Assembly: GCF_013423955.1 (NCBI RefSeq)
Contig: NZ_JACCKX010000001.1
Coordinates: 1,922,001 to 1,986,000, forward strand
Direction: 5' to 3'
DNA length: 64,000 nucleotides
From: Ottowia beijingensis
Lineage (GTDB): Bacteria; Pseudomonadota; Gammaproteobacteria; Burkholderiales; Burkholderiaceae_C
Part shown: positions 10,144-19,967 of the stretch, piece by piece
Position numbering within the stretch: position 1 is the stretch's first letter
Layout: each line of letters opens with the position of its first letter
Translations under genes and position numbers: made by a program
The notes under the pieces: generated by a model
Database searches by the model: none
What the model was told of the DNA's origin: nothing
Seen by the model: only the letters and a program-made list of their open reading frames with translations

Positions 10144-11087
10144 TCAGGCGTCGCCGCGCCGCGCGCGCATCAGCGTGCTCTTGCCGAACAGGCTTTCCAC
10201 CAGATCGACGGCCAGCTCGGCGGTGCGGTTGTGGGTGTCGTAGGCGGGGTTGATCTCGACGATGTCGAGCGAGGCCAAGAGGCCCGTGTCGGCGATCATC
10301 TCCATGCACAGCTGCGCCTCGCGGTAGGTTGGGCCGCCGCGCACGGTGGTGGCCACGCCGGGGGCGATCTCGGGGTCGAGGAAGTCCACGTCCAGGCTCA
10401 CGTGCAGGTGCGTATGTTCATCCACGCCGGCCAGCGCGCGCTCCATCGCGGCACGCATGCCGTGCTCGTCGATGAAACGCATGTCGAACACCTCGATGCC
10501 GGCGGCGTGCACCAGGCGCTTCTCGCCGGCATCCACGCTGCGGATGCCGATCTGGCGCAGCTCGCTCGCACGCAGCGCCGGCCGCTGCGGCGTGAAGCCG
10601 CCGATGCCCACCAGCTCGGGCGGGCCGTCGCCGCACAGGCTGGCCACCGGCATGCCGTGGATGTTGCCGCTGGGCGTGAGCGCGACGGTGTTGAAGTCGG
10701 CGTGCGCGTCGAACCACAGCACGCGCAGCGGCCGGCCGCTGGCCTGGCAATGCCGCGCCACGGCGCTGATGGAGCCGATGGCCAGGCTGTGGTCGCCACC
10801 CAGCAGCACCGGCAGCTGGCCCGCCTGCAGGGCGTCGAACACGGCGTCGTGCACGGCGCGGTTCCATGCGGCCACCTCGGGCAGATGGCGAAAGCCGTTC
10901 ACCGGCGGCAGGCAGGGGTTGGGCGGGCCGCTCAGGTTGCCGGCATCCAGCACGTCGACGCCCTGGCCGCGCAGCGCCTCCACCAGACCGGCCACGCGCA
11001 GCGCCCGGGCCCCATGCTGGCGCCGCGCGCGCCGCCGCCGACGTCGGTGGGGGCGCCGATGAGGCAGACGGTGGCGGGTGTGGCCAT
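10144..11087 (-). CDS. rocF: arginase
   Basis: Hydrolyses arginine to ornithine and urea using a dinuclear manganese site. Ligand motifs are visible: GGDHSLAIGS, WFDAHADFN and SLDVDFLDPEIAPG. The C-terminal DIVEINPAYDTHNRTA is typical of bacterial arginases. The protein is about 314 residues, starting MATPATVCLIGAPTDVGGG. One apparent base deletion near 11010 splits the frame after GASMGPG. It fits the amino-acid catabolism theme set by putA nearby. Confidence 0.9.
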
Positions 11088-11237
11088 GGCGGTCAGTGCA
11101 GGACAGTGGCGGGGTGCGCGGGCGATGCGGCCATCTTCGCACGGCCGGCAGCAACGGCACCCGTGCACCCATAATGGCCCGCATCCTTCACTTCACACGC
11201 CCCGCGTCCGGCACCGCCGGCAGGGCGACCACAACAC

Positions 11238-11825
11238 ATGCTGGTTCTGATTCTTGGGTTGCTGATCTTCCTGGGCATGCATTCGGTGCGCATCTTTGCC
11301 GACGACTGGCGCACGGCCACGCTGGCGCACCTGGGCGAGAAGCCGTGGAAGGGCGCGTATTCGCTGGTGTCGCTGGTCGGCTTCGTGCTCATCGTGTGGG
11401 GTTACGGGCTGGCGCGCCAGCAGCCGGTGGTGCTGTGGCAGCCGCCGGTGATGATGAAGCACCTGAACTCGCTGTTCACGCTGGCGGCCTTCACCCTGAT
11501 CGTGGCCGCCTACGTGCCGCGCAACCACTTCAAGGCGAAGCTGCGCCACCCGATGGTGCTGGGCGTGAAGCTGTGGGCTTTCGGCCACCTGCTGGCCACG
11601 GCCAAGCTGGCGGATCTGGTGCTGTTCGGCGCCTTCCTGCTGTGGGCCATCCTGTGCTACCGCGCGGCGCGCAGGCGTGATCGCGCGCTGGGCACCACCG
11701 GCGCCGCCGGCGCGATGGGTGGCACGCTGGTGACGCTGGTGGTGGGCGTGGTGGCCTGGGCGGCGTTCGCGTTCTGGGCCCACGCCGCGTGGATCGGCAT
11801 TGCGCCGTTCGGGCGCACGCTATAA
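11238..11825 (+). CDS. NnrU-family integral membrane protein
   Basis: 195 residues with five or six hydrophobic segments, beginning [20 protein letters not shown]. The HSVRIF and [11 protein letters not shown] signatures and the length match the NnrU family, first described beside nitrite/nitric oxide reduction genes. No denitrification genes are nearby, so the role here is open. It is probably located in the inner membrane. Confidence 0.85.
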   Translation: MLVLILGLLIFLGMHSVRIFADDWRTATLAHLGEKPWKGAYSLVSLVGFVLIVWGYGLARQQPVVLWQPPVMMKHLNSLFTLAAFTLIVAAYVPRNHFKAKLRHPMVLGVKLWAFGHLLATAKLADLVLFGAFLLWAILCYRAARRRDRALGTTGAAGAMGGTLVTLVVGVVAWAAFAFWAHAAWIGIAPFGRTL

Positions 11826-11842
11826 GGCCCTGGCCCCATCCA

Positions 11843-11907
11843 CATGGGAGTATAGGACTCCAATGCCTATCTGGCGGGCGCTGCCGGGCAGTATATTGGG
11901 AGTATAC
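11843..11907. repeat. GGGAGTAT-bounded repeat
   Basis: GGGAGTAT at both ends in the same orientation, enclosing a CTATCTGGCGGGCGCTGCC core. It lies at the 3' side of the acylphosphatase gene. Other copies: 15105, 15247, 21006, 29160 and 36149. Confidence 0.75.
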
Positions 11908-11969
11908 CGGCAGCAAGCCCGCTCCCACCAAGCGCGTTGCGCACGCCCGCCGCCGGCCCACGCTCGCCG

Positions 11970-12258
11970 TGCCGCGCTGCACGAAGCCCTCGAACGCCTC
12001 GAACTCCGCCGTCGCCATATCGGCCACGGCCACGCGCGTGACACGCGCCTGCGCCGGCCCGCGCTGCGCCCAGTCGATCACGGCCTGCACCGCGTCGGCC
12101 GGGCCTTGCACCACGGCCTCCACCGGCCCGTCGCGCAGGTTGCGCACCCAGCCGCGCACGCCCAGCCGCGTGGCCTGCTCGACCATGCTGGCGCGGTAGT
12201 ACACGCCCTGCACGCGGCCTTCGATGAGCAGGTGGCGGGTCAGCTCGGCGATCATCAT
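11970..12258 (-). CDS. acyP: acylphosphatase (C-terminal end uncertain)
   Basis: Hydrolyses acyl phosphates. The small ferredoxin-like fold is recognised by [17 protein letters not shown] near the start, [13 protein letters not shown], and [11 protein letters not shown] at about residue 90. Catalytic Arg (in YYRAS) and Asn (in VRNLRDG) are present. Relatives are about 92 residues, but no stop follows at the expected place. The frame runs antisense into the NnrU gene, so a base is probably missing near 11960. The end coordinate is therefore an estimate. Confidence 0.8.
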
Positions 12259-12314
12259 CGGCCCATGATACGGGCCGCCTATAGTGGCCGGGTTTAACGA
12301 AGGAGGAACAGGAT

Positions 12315-13568
12315 ATGATGCTTCGCTGGTTGTGGCGCGGCTTGCTGGCGCTGATCGTGGTGGCTGCGCTGGGCGTGGCCGTGGCGCTGTGGCGCTTTGC
12401 CAATTACGCGCCGGCCGATCCGGCCATCGCGCCCGACGCGGCTGCGCAGGCGCTGTTCATCGACGACTACGCCGGCGCGCGCCAGGCCTTCCTGGCCGAG
12501 GGCGATGCGCTGGCCGCGCGCTTTCAGCGGGTCGAGCGCTTCGCCATTCCGGTGGCCAGCGCGCAGGCCAGCGGCCTGTTCGTCGACGGCCTGTACGTGC
12601 CGGCGCAGCAAAGCCCCAAGCGCCTGATCATCATGTCCTCGGGCGTGCACGGCGTGGAAGGCCCGGCGGGCAGCGCCGTCACGCGGCTGTTCATGCAGGA
12701 GTTCATGGGCGAGGCCGCGCTGGCCGACACCGGCGTGCTGCTGCTGCACGCCATCAACCCCTACGGTTTCGCGCGGCAGCGCCGCTTCACCGAGCAGAAC
12801 GTGGACATGAACCGCAACGCCGCGCAGACCAACGCGCTGTACCTGACCGACAACGCCGGTTATCCGCTGGTCGACAGCCTCATCAACCCCACGCAGCCGG
12901 CCGACCTGGGCGCGGTGCAGCACCGGCTGTTCCTGCTGCGCGCGGTGGGCATGATCGGCCAGCACGGCATGGGGCCGCTGCGGCAGGCGGTGCTGCAGGG
13001 GCAGTACGCGTTTCCCAAGGGCATCTACTACGGCGGCAGCGCGCTGGCGCCGCAGTTCGAGGCGCTGGCGCCGCGCCTGCGCGCCATCATGAACGCCTAC
13101 CCGGTGTCGATGAGCATCGACCTGCACACCGGCTACGGCGCGCGCGGGCACCTGCACGTGTTCCTGAACCCGCCCGACGAGCCGCGCGTGCGCCAGGGGC
13201 TGGAGACGGTGTTCCAGGGCCACCCCATCGACTGGGGCAGCGGCAAGGATTTCTACACCATCACCGGCGACGTGACCTCGTGGATGGGCTCGCTGCGCGA
13301 AGGCGGGCTGCACCTGCCGGCCGGCTTCGAATACGGCACGCTGGACAGCCAGACCACGCTGGGCGCCATCAAGTCGCTGCACATCACCGTGCTGGAGAAC
13401 CAGGGCGCGCAATGGGGCTACGCCAGCGCCGACGACCAGGCCCGCATCCAGCGCGACTACCGCGAGATGTTCAACCCGTCGTCGCCCGCCTGGCGCACCA
13501 AGGTCATTGCCGACAGCCGCGCGCTGCTGGCGCGGGCGATGGCGCAGTACGCCACGGTGCAGCCCTGA
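12315..13568 (+). CDS. DUF2817 / M14-like zinc carboxypeptidase-related membrane-anchored protein
   Basis: 417 residues: an N-terminal membrane anchor (residues 5-26), then a domain with GVHGVEG (His/Glu zinc ligands, about residue 112) and SIDLHTGYG (third ligand His). This pattern is that of DUF2817 within the M14 carboxypeptidase clan. It is likely periplasmic and membrane-tethered; the substrate is unknown. A strong ribosome-binding site (AAGGAGG) sits nine bases before the ATG. Confidence 0.8.
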   Translation: MMLRWLWRGLLALIVVAALGVAVALWRFANYAPADPAIAPDAAAQALFIDDYAGARQAFLAEGDALAARFQRVERFAIPVASAQASGLFVDGLYVPAQQSPKRLIIMSSGVHGVEGPAGSAVTRLFMQEFMGEAALADTGVLLLHAINPYGFARQRRFTEQNVDMNRNAAQTNALYLTDNAGYPLVDSLINPTQPADLGAVQHRLFLLRAVGMIGQHGMGPLRQAVLQGQYAFPKGIYYGGSALAPQFEALAPRLRAIMNAYPVSMSIDLHTGYGARGHLHVFLNPPDEPRVRQGLETVFQGHPIDWGSGKDFYTITGDVTSWMGSLREGGLHLPAGFEYGTLDSQTTLGAIKSLHITVLENQGAQWGYASADDQARIQRDYREMFNPSSPAWRTKVIADSRALLARAMAQYATVQP

Positions 13569-13599
13569 TTCCATTTCGAGATCGAAACGACATGAATCT

Positions 13600-13676
13600 C
13601 GTCATTCCGGCGAAAGCCGGAATCCAGACGACGCGCGCGCCGAGCGCATGGATCCCGGCTTTCGCCGGGATGACGA
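13600..13676. repeat. inverted repeat of the ATTCCGGCGAAAGCCGGAAT type
   Basis: Two hairpins, CATTCCGGCGAAAGCCGGAA and ATCCCGGCTTTCGCCGGGAT, separated by about 30 bases. Related copy at 19968-20041. Confidence 0.8.
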
Positions 13677-13713
13677 TGGTTAACGTCTTGAGGTGGAAAC
13701 GGAATGAGGCATC

Positions 13714-13959
13714 ATGAAAGCGCCTGCCCGCGCCGTGCCGCTGATCAACCCCACGCGCTGCACCGGCTGCGGCTGGTGCGTGGCGGTGTGTGCGCCGCGC
13801 GTGCTGTGGCTGCGGGCCGAGGGCGGGCGCAAGACCAGTGCACTGCATGACGCGGCGGGCTGCACCGGCTGCGCGCTGTGCGCCGTGCGCTGCCCGTTCG
13901 GGGCGATCACGATGCTTCGAGTCAAAGCGCCGACTGCATCCTCGAAAATATCAATTTGA
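13714..13959 (+). CDS. 2x[4Fe-4S] ferredoxin
   Basis: 81 residues with two cluster-binding motifs, CTGCGWCVAVC and CTGCALCAVRCP, so it is probably a soluble electron carrier. The last codons (SSKISI) and the stop come from an AGCTAT-type repeat that begins at about 13946, so the C-terminal tail is repeat-derived. Confidence 0.88.
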   Translation: MKAPARAVPLINPTRCTGCGWCVAVCAPRVLWLRAEGGRKTSALHDAAGCTGCALCAVRCPFGAITMLRVKAPTASSKISI

Positions 13960-13996
13960 TAGCTGCCTGCGCTTGCCCCACGGCGCCAGCGGCACA
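13946..13996. repeat. AGCTAT/GCGCTTG palindromic repeat
   Basis: TATCAATTTGATAGCTGCCT followed by GCGCTTGCCCCACGGCGCC. It provides the stop codon of the ferredoxin gene. Confidence 0.75.
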
Positions 13997-14013
13997 AAGG
14001 CGATAATCGGCGC

Positions 14014-15105
14014 ATGGCCTCCGTTGCATCCTCCTCCACCCACGACACCACCCGCATCGACGGCACGCGCATCCGCGCCGTGCGCCCGCTGCTGACGCCC
14101 GCGCTGCTGCAGGAATGGCTGCCCGCGCCCGAGGCGGCGCAAGACCTGGTCGAAACCAGCCGCGCCGCCATTTCGCGCGTGCTGCACGGCGCCGACGACC
14201 GGCTGGTGGTGGTGGTGGGGCCCTGCTCGATCCACGACCACAACCAGGCGCTGGAGTACGCGCGCCGCCTGCACGCCGAGACCGCGCGGCTGCAGGACGA
14301 CCTGCTGGTGGTGATGCGCGTGTACTTCGAGAAGCCGCGCACCACCGTGGGCTGGAAGGGCTACATCAACGACCCGCACATGGACGGCAGCTACGCCATC
14401 AACGAAGGGCTGCAGATGGCGCGGCGCCTGCTGCTGGAGGTGCTGGCGCTGGGCCTGCCTGTGGGCACCGAGTTTCTCGACCTGCTGAGCCCGCAGTTCA
14501 TCAGCGACCTGGTGAGCTGGGGCGCGATTGGTGCCCGCACGACGGAGAGCCAGAGCCACCGCCAGCTGGCCAGCGGGCTGAGTTGCCCGGTGGGCTTCAA
14601 GAACGGCACCGGCGGCAGCGTGAAGATGGCGGCCGACGCCATCCTGGCCGCGCAGTCTCCGCACGCCTTTCTGGGCCTGACCAAGATGGGCCAGGCCGCC
14701 GTGTTCGAGACGCGCGGCAACGACGACTGCCACGTCATCCTGCGCGGCGGCAAGGCGCCCAACTATTCCGCCGCGGATGTGGACGCGGCCTGCGCGTTGC
14801 TGAAGGACGCCGGCCTGCGCGCGCAGGTGATGATCGATCTGTCGCACGCCAATTCGAGCAAGCAGCACGCGCGCCAGATCGTGGTGGCCGAAGACGTGGC
14901 CGCGCAGGTGGCGGCGGGCGACGCGCGCATCATGGGCGTGATGATCGAAAGCCACCTGCACGAAGGGCGGCAGGACATCGTGCCCGGCCAAGCGCTGAAG
15001 CCCGGCGTGTCGGTGACGGACGCGTGCATCAGCTTCGAGCAGACGGTGCCGGTGCTGGACGGGCTGGCGGCGGCGGTGCGGGCGCGGCGGGTGGCGCGCA
15101 AATAG
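14014..15105 (+). CDS. aroG: 3-deoxy-7-phosphoheptulonate (DAHP) synthase, class I
   Basis: First step of the shikimate pathway, joining phosphoenolpyruvate and erythrose 4-phosphate. At 363 residues the length is normal for the AroFGH family. Motifs: VVVGPCSIHD, MRVYFEKPRTTVGWKG, GARTTESQSHRQLASGL, GFKNGTGG and DLSHANSSKQ. The paralogue type (Phe-, Tyr- or Trp-sensitive) cannot be told by eye, so the gene symbol is nominal. Confidence 0.93.
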   Translation: MASVASSSTHDTTRIDGTRIRAVRPLLTPALLQEWLPAPEAAQDLVETSRAAISRVLHGADDRLVVVVGPCSIHDHNQALEYARRLHAETARLQDDLLVVMRVYFEKPRTTVGWKGYINDPHMDGSYAINEGLQMARRLLLEVLALGLPVGTEFLDLLSPQFISDLVSWGAIGARTTESQSHRQLASGLSCPVGFKNGTGGSVKMAADAILAAQSPHAFLGLTKMGQAAVFETRGNDDCHVILRGGKAPNYSAADVDAACALLKDAGLRAQVMIDLSHANSSKQHARQIVVAEDVAAQVAAGDARIMGVMIESHLHEGRQDIVPGQALKPGVSVTDACISFEQTVPVLDGLAAAVRARRVARK

Positions 15106-15168
15106 TGGAGTATGCATCGCCAGCACTTGATGGACGGGCGCTGGCGGCTTGCATGGCAGGGAGTATCT
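15105..15168. repeat. GGGAGTAT-bounded repeat, copy 1 of a tandem pair
   Basis: GTGGAGTATGCAT start, core CACTTGATGGACGGGCGCTGG, end GGGAGTATC. A second near-identical unit follows at 15247. Confidence 0.8.
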
Positions 15169-15246
15169 GCCCCGGCCGGCTGGCCCACCTCAAGGGCTCG
15201 AAACGGTAGCCGCTGGCCCCGCAGTGGACAAGACCGGAGCGCAGGC

Positions 15247-15311
15247 AAGGGAGTATGCATTGTCGGCGCTTGATGGACGGGCGCTGGCGGCTTGCGTGAC
15301 AGTGAGTATAT
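15247..15311. repeat. GGGAGTAT-bounded repeat, copy 2
   Basis: GGGAGTATGCAT start, core GCTTGATGGACGGGCGCTGG, and end GTGAGTATA. The 3' half (GACGGGCGCTGGCGGCTTGC) is shared exactly with copy 1. Confidence 0.8.
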
Positions 15312-15325
15312 GGCCCCAGCAGCTT

Positions 15326-15400
15326 TGTGGGAGCGGGCCTGCCCGCGCTAGGGCGGTTGGAAGGGCGAGGCGCCGTCATCGCGGGCAAGCCCGCTCCTAC
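15326..15400. repeat. REP-type inverted repeat (GTGGGAGCGGGCCTGCCCGC variant)
   Basis: Arms TGTGGGAGCGGGCCTGCCCG and CGGGCAAGCCCGCTCCTACA. The stretch 15106-15577 (about 470 bp) holds only repeats, with no gene. Confidence 0.8.
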
Positions 15401-15459
15401 AAGAAGGCGTATCGGGGCGCCCGCCGCGACCACTCACCCCGCGCTTTCCGCCCCTTTCC

Positions 15460-15575
15460 AATGGCCGCAGAGCAGGCCACGCCAGTGAACGCCGCGCAAG
15501 GGCTTGGCCCGCCCGCTGGCGTTATCCCCCTCGCGCAGCAGAGGGGAAGGCGCCGCAGGCGACTCAGGGGGTGCC
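15460..15575. repeat. ATGGCCGC-GAGCAGGCC repeat (about 115 bp)
   Basis: ATGGCCGCAGAGCAGGCC start, internal GCTGGCGTTATCCCCCTCGC and end GCGACTCAGGGGGTG. Related copies at 30199-30300 and 31439-31552. Confidence 0.8.
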
Positions 15576-15577
15576 TC

Positions 15578-16152
15578 TTATTTCAACGGCACGAAGCGGT
15601 AGCCGCCGTGGCGCGTGATCTCGGTCTTGTCACCGCGGCGCACCACGCGCAGCATCTCGCCGGCGACCGGAATCACCATGGCGCCGCCGTCCTTCAATTG
15701 GTCGACCAGCGTCTGCGGCAGCGTGTCGGGCTCGGCCGAGACCAGGATGCGATCGAACGGGCCGTGCGCCGGCAAGCCCAGCACGCCGGGCGTGGCGGCC
15801 ACGATGCTGGCCCAGGGCTGCTGGGTGGCGGCCAGGTTGGCGGCGCCCCAGCGTGCCAGCTCGGGCACCAGTTCGACGCCGCGCACTTCGCCGGTGGCGC
15901 CCACCAGGTGGGCCAGCAGCGCGGTGCTCCAGCCCGAGCCGCTGCCGACGTCGAGCACGCGCATGCCCGGCGCCACATCGAGCAGGCGCAGCATGTTGGC
16001 GACGGTGCGGGGTTGCGAATTGGTCTGGCCGTGGCCGATGGGCAGGGGCCGTCGTAGCCGGCCTGATCGCGCACTTCGGGCGGCAGGAAGCCGGTGCGCG
16101 GGTGGGCGGCGAAGGCGGCCGCCACCGCATCCAGGGTGTCAGGTGTTGTCAT
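15578..16152 (-). CDS. pcm: protein-L-isoaspartate O-methyltransferase family protein
   Basis: A SAM-dependent methyltransferase of about 191 residues. Motifs: SQPRTVANMLRLLDVAPG, VLDVGSGSGWSTALLAHLVG (SAM motif I) and RFVPLK at the end. The family repairs isoaspartyl residues, but short betaproteobacterial members of this type have not all been shown to do so. The frame shifts once near 16050 (between GYDGP and PIGHGQTN). It starts MTTPDTLDAV. Convergent with aroG across repeats. Confidence 0.8.
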
Positions 16153-16304
16153 GGCGCGGACGCCCGAAGGCGTGGAGGGTTGCGGCACGGCAGCGCCCGT
16201 CCGCGAAGCGGCTGCCGGCCCCACTGCACCGAGGGCGCCGGCAACAATGAGGCAGTGAAGCCACAGGCGACGGCCTGCGTGGCGGGTCACTGCGGGCCCG
16301 CGCG

Positions 16305-16571
16305 TCAGCGGCGGCGCTGGCCGCCACCACCGGTGGGGGCCGGGCCGCGGCGCTCGAGGTGGCGGAAGTTGATGCGGCCCTTGGTCAGGTCGTAGGGCGA
16401 CAGCTCCAGCGTCACGCGGTCACCGGCCAGGATGCGGATGTGGTTCTTCTTCATCTTGCCGGCGGAATAAGCCACCAGCTCGTGGCCGTTGTCCAGCGTC
16501 ACGCGAAAGCGCGTGTCCGGCAGCACTTCGTTGACGATGCCTTGCATCTCGATCAGTTCTTCCTTCGCCAT
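16305..16571 (-). CDS. infA: translation initiation factor IF-1
   Basis: 88 residues: [31 protein letters not shown] and [15 protein letters not shown], with a Gly/Arg-rich tail. This is the second infA type common in Burkholderiales, which stands alone rather than in the ribosomal operon. It binds the 30S A site during initiation. Confidence 0.95.
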   Translation of the reverse strand: MAKEELIEMQGIVNEVLPDTRFRVTLDNGHELVAYSAGKMKKNHIRILAGDRVTLELSPYDLTKGRINFRHLERRGPAPTGGGGQRRR

Positions 16572-16915
16572 CGTTTCTCCTGAATCCTTCAATGCTTACA
16601 AACTCTGTCTGCGTCACAGCGGGGACCGGGCTGAAAGGGCGGTCTGCGCGGCGCGCGCTGGTCGGGCACGGACCCGGCGCGGACGCTGCGAAGGCCCGGC
16701 ACCGCCGCCCTTTCAGGGCTGATCGGCAAGGGCAGTGGCGGCACGGTGTGCGGCGCTGCCGGCGGGCAGGTATGAAGGGGCGCACCAGGCATAACCACAA
16801 GGCGAAAACGTGCTGTCTGCGGCACTCCCCCGCGCCAATGGGTCGTGAGGGCAACCCTTTATTTTACCCAGCAGGGCGGTCTGGCGCCAGTGCTGGCGGC
16901 GCGGTTCGGCAACGC
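16572..16915. other. gene-free stretch upstream of infA with a long inverted repeat
   Basis: About 340 bp holding no supportable gene. It would include the infA promoter and leader on the minus strand. Arms CTGAAAGGGCGG (16632-16643) and CCGCCCTTTCAG (16706-16717) could pair across about 60 bases of GC-rich sequence. A structured leader is possible but unproven. Confidence 0.35.
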
Positions 16916-17524
16916 CTAGCAGCGCAGCTGGAACTGGCGGCTGCGCGCCTGGTGCCGGCGTTCGCTGATCCAGTCCTGCATCTGCCCGCTTTGCGGCTGG
17001 CGCGCCTGGGCGTCGAGCTGCTCGATGCGCCGGGCCAGCGCGGCGCATTCGCTGCGCCGGTCGATGCCCACCCGGGCCGCGTTGCCGCCAGGCGCCGCGG
17101 CGGCCTGCGGCGCCCGCTGCGGCCGGGCACGCGGCAGGTGGGCGGCGCCGTCGGCCAGGTTCAGGTCGCGTTGCACGCGCAACTCGCTGGCCTGGGCGCC
17201 GGGGGCGCAGTCGCCGTCGGTGAAGGTGGTGCGCCCGGCCTGCACGCAGCGGGTGACGACGGTGTCGCCCGGCACCGCGGGCGACACGCGCGCCGGCGGC
17301 AGCGCGGGCGCGGCGGGCACGGGGGCGGGCCGCGCGGCAGGGGCCGGCGGGGCGGTGGGTGCGGGCGCGGCCGCAGGCGCTGGCTCGGGCGCCGGTGCCG
17401 CTGTCAGCCGCAGCAGTTGCAGCGCCAACACGCCCAGCAGCACCAGGCCGGTCAGCCACGCGCCCAGGGGCACGCCGCGCTCCGGCGGCGGCCTGAGAAA
17501 GGAGGGAGGCGGGTCGTTCGGCAT
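16916..17524 (-). CDS. DUF4124-domain membrane-anchored protein, copy 1
   Basis: About 202 residues: an N-terminal transmembrane helix (GAWLTGLVLLGVLALQLL), a Pro/Ala-rich linker, then a DUF4124 Cys pair (VVTRCVQAGRTTFTDGDCAPG) and a basic C-terminal segment ending in QFQLRC. DUF4124 domains are periplasmic and of unknown function. A second protein with the same architecture lies at 18276-19099. MPNDPPPSF was chosen as start because the upstream extension has no family support. Confidence 0.75.
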   Translation of the reverse strand: MPNDPPPSFLRPPPERGVPLGAWLTGLVLLGVLALQLLRLTAAPAPEPAPAAAPAPTAPPAPAARPAPVPAAPALPPARVSPAVPGDTVVTRCVQAGRTTFTDGDCAPGAQASELRVQRDLNLADGAAHLPRARPQRAPQAAAAPGGNAARVGIDRRSECAALARRIEQLDAQARQPQSGQMQDWISERRHQARSRQFQLRC

Positions 17525-17791
17525 GGGTGCATGGGCCAGGCGGCGCCTCGGGGCGCCATGGCGGCAGGGTAGCCAACCCAGCCCCCGGCTGGCAAGGGCA
17601 GGCGGCGGATGAAGCCGCGGATCCGGTGCTTTCACACGCTGACAGCCACGCCGACAGCTCCCGGCCAAGCCTTGCGACTTGTAATGTGAGTATGCATTCA
17701 CATCGTTACAACGCCAACATTTGCGCCCGTCATGTAACGGGCAAAGCCGGCAGACTGCGCCTTGTGTTCAACCACCGAAAGGTATTCACGC

Positions 17792-18104
17792 ATGTCTCAA
17801 CGCATTCTTCGCACCGTCCCCGCCGCCCTGCTGATGACCACGGCGCTGGCCTGGAACCTGCCGGCCGCGGCGCAGGGCACGATGGGCGCGCCGGTTGGCG
17901 CCGCCACCGGAACGGTGCAGAAAGCACCGGCACCCGCCACCCCGGCGCCAGCGGCTGACACGGCCCCGCGGCGGCGCGGCCTTTGGCGGCGGCAGCGCCC
18001 TGCCGGCCGACCTGACGCCCGCCATGCCGGCCAGCGCGGCCAGCGGTGCCGCCAGCGCCGGCAAACCGGCGGGCATGCCGGCGCCGCGCTCCACCCGGCC
18101 CTGA
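17792..18104 (+). CDS. small secreted Ala/Pro-rich protein of unknown function (frameshifted)
   Basis: Signal peptide MSQRILRTVPAALLMTTALA with cleavage near AAAQG, then a low-complexity Ala/Pro/Gly mature part of about 75 residues. One base seems to be missing near 17970, and the corrected end is PAPRSTRP followed by TGA. It is followed by a terminator and lies between the two DUF4124 genes. No family recognised. Confidence 0.55.
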
Positions 18105-18149
18105 GTGCGGCCGGCCCGGGGCGATGGCCCCGAGTTGACCGCCGCCATA

Positions 18150-18184
18150 TGAAAAAACCCGACCTGTTCAGGCCGGGTTTTTCT
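18150..18184 (+). terminator. rho-independent terminator
   Basis: AAAACCCGACCTG-TTCAGGCCGGGTTTTTCTT: a GC stem with a T run downstream of the small secreted protein. The preceding A run makes it potentially bidirectional. Confidence 0.85.
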
Positions 18185-18193
18185 TGTCTTTTC

Positions 18194-18240
18194 GGCTTTA
18201 GCGCCCGTCTACATTGCGCAAACAGCTATAAAACTTGCTG
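18194..18240. repeat. AGCTAT-type repeat (reverse orientation)
   Basis: TTTAGCGCCCGTCTACATTG followed by GCGCAAACAGCTATAAAA. Confidence 0.6.
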
Positions 18241-18275
18241 CACTATCAAGAAAACTTGAAGCGCTCGCCAGGCCC

Positions 18276-19099
18276 TCAATCGCCCGGCTTTTCGTCCACC
18301 ACCTTCGCCGCCGGGCGTTTGCGCGCGGCGGGCGCGGCCTGGCATCGGCCGCCGCCTTGGGCAGCGGGGCGCACTGGGCGGCGGCGTGCTCGGCACGCAG
18401 GGCGCTGAGCCGGCTGGAGATGTGGTCGAGCACGTTGGGCGGCAGGGGCTGCCTGAACTCGAAGTCCAGGCGCGTGATCTCGGCCAGCAGGTAGCCGCAC
18501 ACGGCGGTCTGGTGGCTGGGATCGCCCACGCCCAGGCTGGTCGGGCGCGCCACCAGCACGGGCACGCTGTCGCCGGTGGAGCCGACGACGCCATTCGGGT
18601 CTTCGCCATCGGCTTGCAGGGCTTCGCTGGCGGCGCCGTCGGGGCAGGGCTGGTTGGAATAGGTCACCTGGCCGTCGACCACGCATTTGTGGATGGCCTG
18701 GCCGGTGACGGCGGGCGCCGGGGCCTCGAGCGGCGCGCTGGGCTGCGCCGGCTGCACGGTGCGCCCGACGGGCGGAGCGGCGTCGGGCTGGCGCGCGCGC
18801 GCGGCGGGCGGCGGTGGCGGCGCGGCGGGCGCCTCGGCCACGGCGCGGCGGCGCTCCACGTCATTCACCAGCCATTCGTACGCCTGGTAGGCACCCACCA
18901 CGATGACCAGCACCAGCACGGCCGCCACCAACCAGCGCCACAGGCTCTGTTCGGCCTCGGGCTCGGGCGGGCGCAGCGGCTGGTCGGGGTGGTCGTGAGG
19001 ATCGGGGGCATGGCGAGAGCGGCGGGCAGGCCGCGCGGCGGATGCGGCAAGGGCGAATGATACGGGAGGCGGCCCATCCGCAGGCGGTGAAGGCTTCAT
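18276..19099 (-). CDS. DUF4124-domain membrane-anchored protein, copy 2 (frameshifted)
   Basis: About 275 residues with the same plan as the protein at 16916-17524: a cytoplasmic Pro-rich N-terminus, one transmembrane helix (WLVAAVLVLVIVVGAYQAYE), a Pro/Ala linker, and DUF4124 Cys residues in IHKCVVDGQVTYSNQPCPDG. A helical domain follows with RLSALRAEHAAAQCAPLPK. One missing base near 18345 is needed to reach the end AAKVVDEKPGD. The two copies flank a small secreted protein and may be an old duplication. Confidence 0.7.
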
Positions 19100-19111
19100 G
19101 CAGAAAATTCG

Positions 19112-19174
19112 AGTCAAATCGGGTTTTTAGCCTTTACCGACAAGCGCAGGCAGCTATTTATTGAATAGCAAAAG
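19112..19174. repeat. AGCTAT/GCGCTTG palindromic repeat
   Basis: GTCAAATCGGGTTTTTAGCC then CAAGCGCAGGCAGCTATTTA TTGAATAGC, in the gap before the acetyltransferase gene. Confidence 0.7.
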
Positions 19175-19232
19175 ATTGTTGGTAAACCTCCGCTGGCGGC
19201 CGTCATTGGCCCCGGCTACAGTGCCCGCAGCC

Positions 19233-19927
19233 ATGACCGCCGCCGCGCCGCCCTGCCTGCACCGCCCTGGCCCGCCAGCGCGCGGCTGCGCCTGCGTGAG
19301 TTTGCCGCCCACGACACGGATGACCTGGCCGACATGCACCGCGACCCGCGCGTGCGCGCGCAACTGGTGGACGACCTGCCGCTGGACGAGCCCGCCACGG
19401 CGGCGCGCTTCATCGCCGGCCTGCGGGATTTCTACCGCCGGCACGAAGGCACGGGCATCTGGTGCGCCGAGCGCGCCCTGCCGCCCGACGCGGCCACGCT
19501 GGCCGAGGCGCGCCAGGCGCATGCTGATGGCGAGATCAACGACGCGCTGCTGGCGCTGGTGGAAGCGCCGGAGTGGCGCTTCAGCGGCTGGTTCAGCCTG
19601 GTGCACGTCATCGACGACCCGGACGAGCTCGAGATCGGCGCCCGCCTGCGGCCCGACGCCTGGGGCGGCACTCTGGCGCTGGATGGTGGCGAGTGGCTGC
19701 TGCGGCGCGCCTTCGACGGCCTGGGGCGCGAGCGCGTGTTCGGCTATTGCGACCCGGCCAACCGTTCGGCCGCCCACTGCCTGCGCGTGCTGGGCTTCGA
19801 GGGCACGGGCTTGGCGCCTTACAACGGCCACCAGGCGGCGCAGTTCCGGCTCGGGCGCGACCGCTGGGCCGACTGGCACCGCCTGCCACGGCGCGACAGG
19901 CTGCGGCGAGCCGCCGCCGCGGCGTAG
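19233..19927 (+). CDS. GNAT-family N-acetyltransferase (frameshifted near start)
   Basis: About 231 residues. RLRLREFAAHDTDDLADMHR is the typical first strand and helix of RimJ/RimL-type GNATs. IGARLRPDAWGGTLALDGGE corresponds to the acetyl-CoA loop (with GRG replaced), and CDPANRSAAHCLRVLGFEG is the classic NxxSxxxLxxxGF motif. Restoring one base near 19253 joins the ATG at 19233 (MTAAAPP) to this frame. The substrate is unknown. Confidence 0.75.
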
Positions 19928-19967
19928 CCGCCAGCTCATTCCATTTCCAATTCAATGCGTCGATCAC

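Noticed and set aside
15105..15575. CRISPR array
   Set aside because: The repeated units differ in sequence and spacing, and belong to several palindromic repeat families also scattered elsewhere. No cas genes.
16632..16717. Riboswitch or thermosensor in the infA leader
   Set aside because: Only one long-range inverted repeat is visible. No conserved riboswitch core could be recognised by eye.
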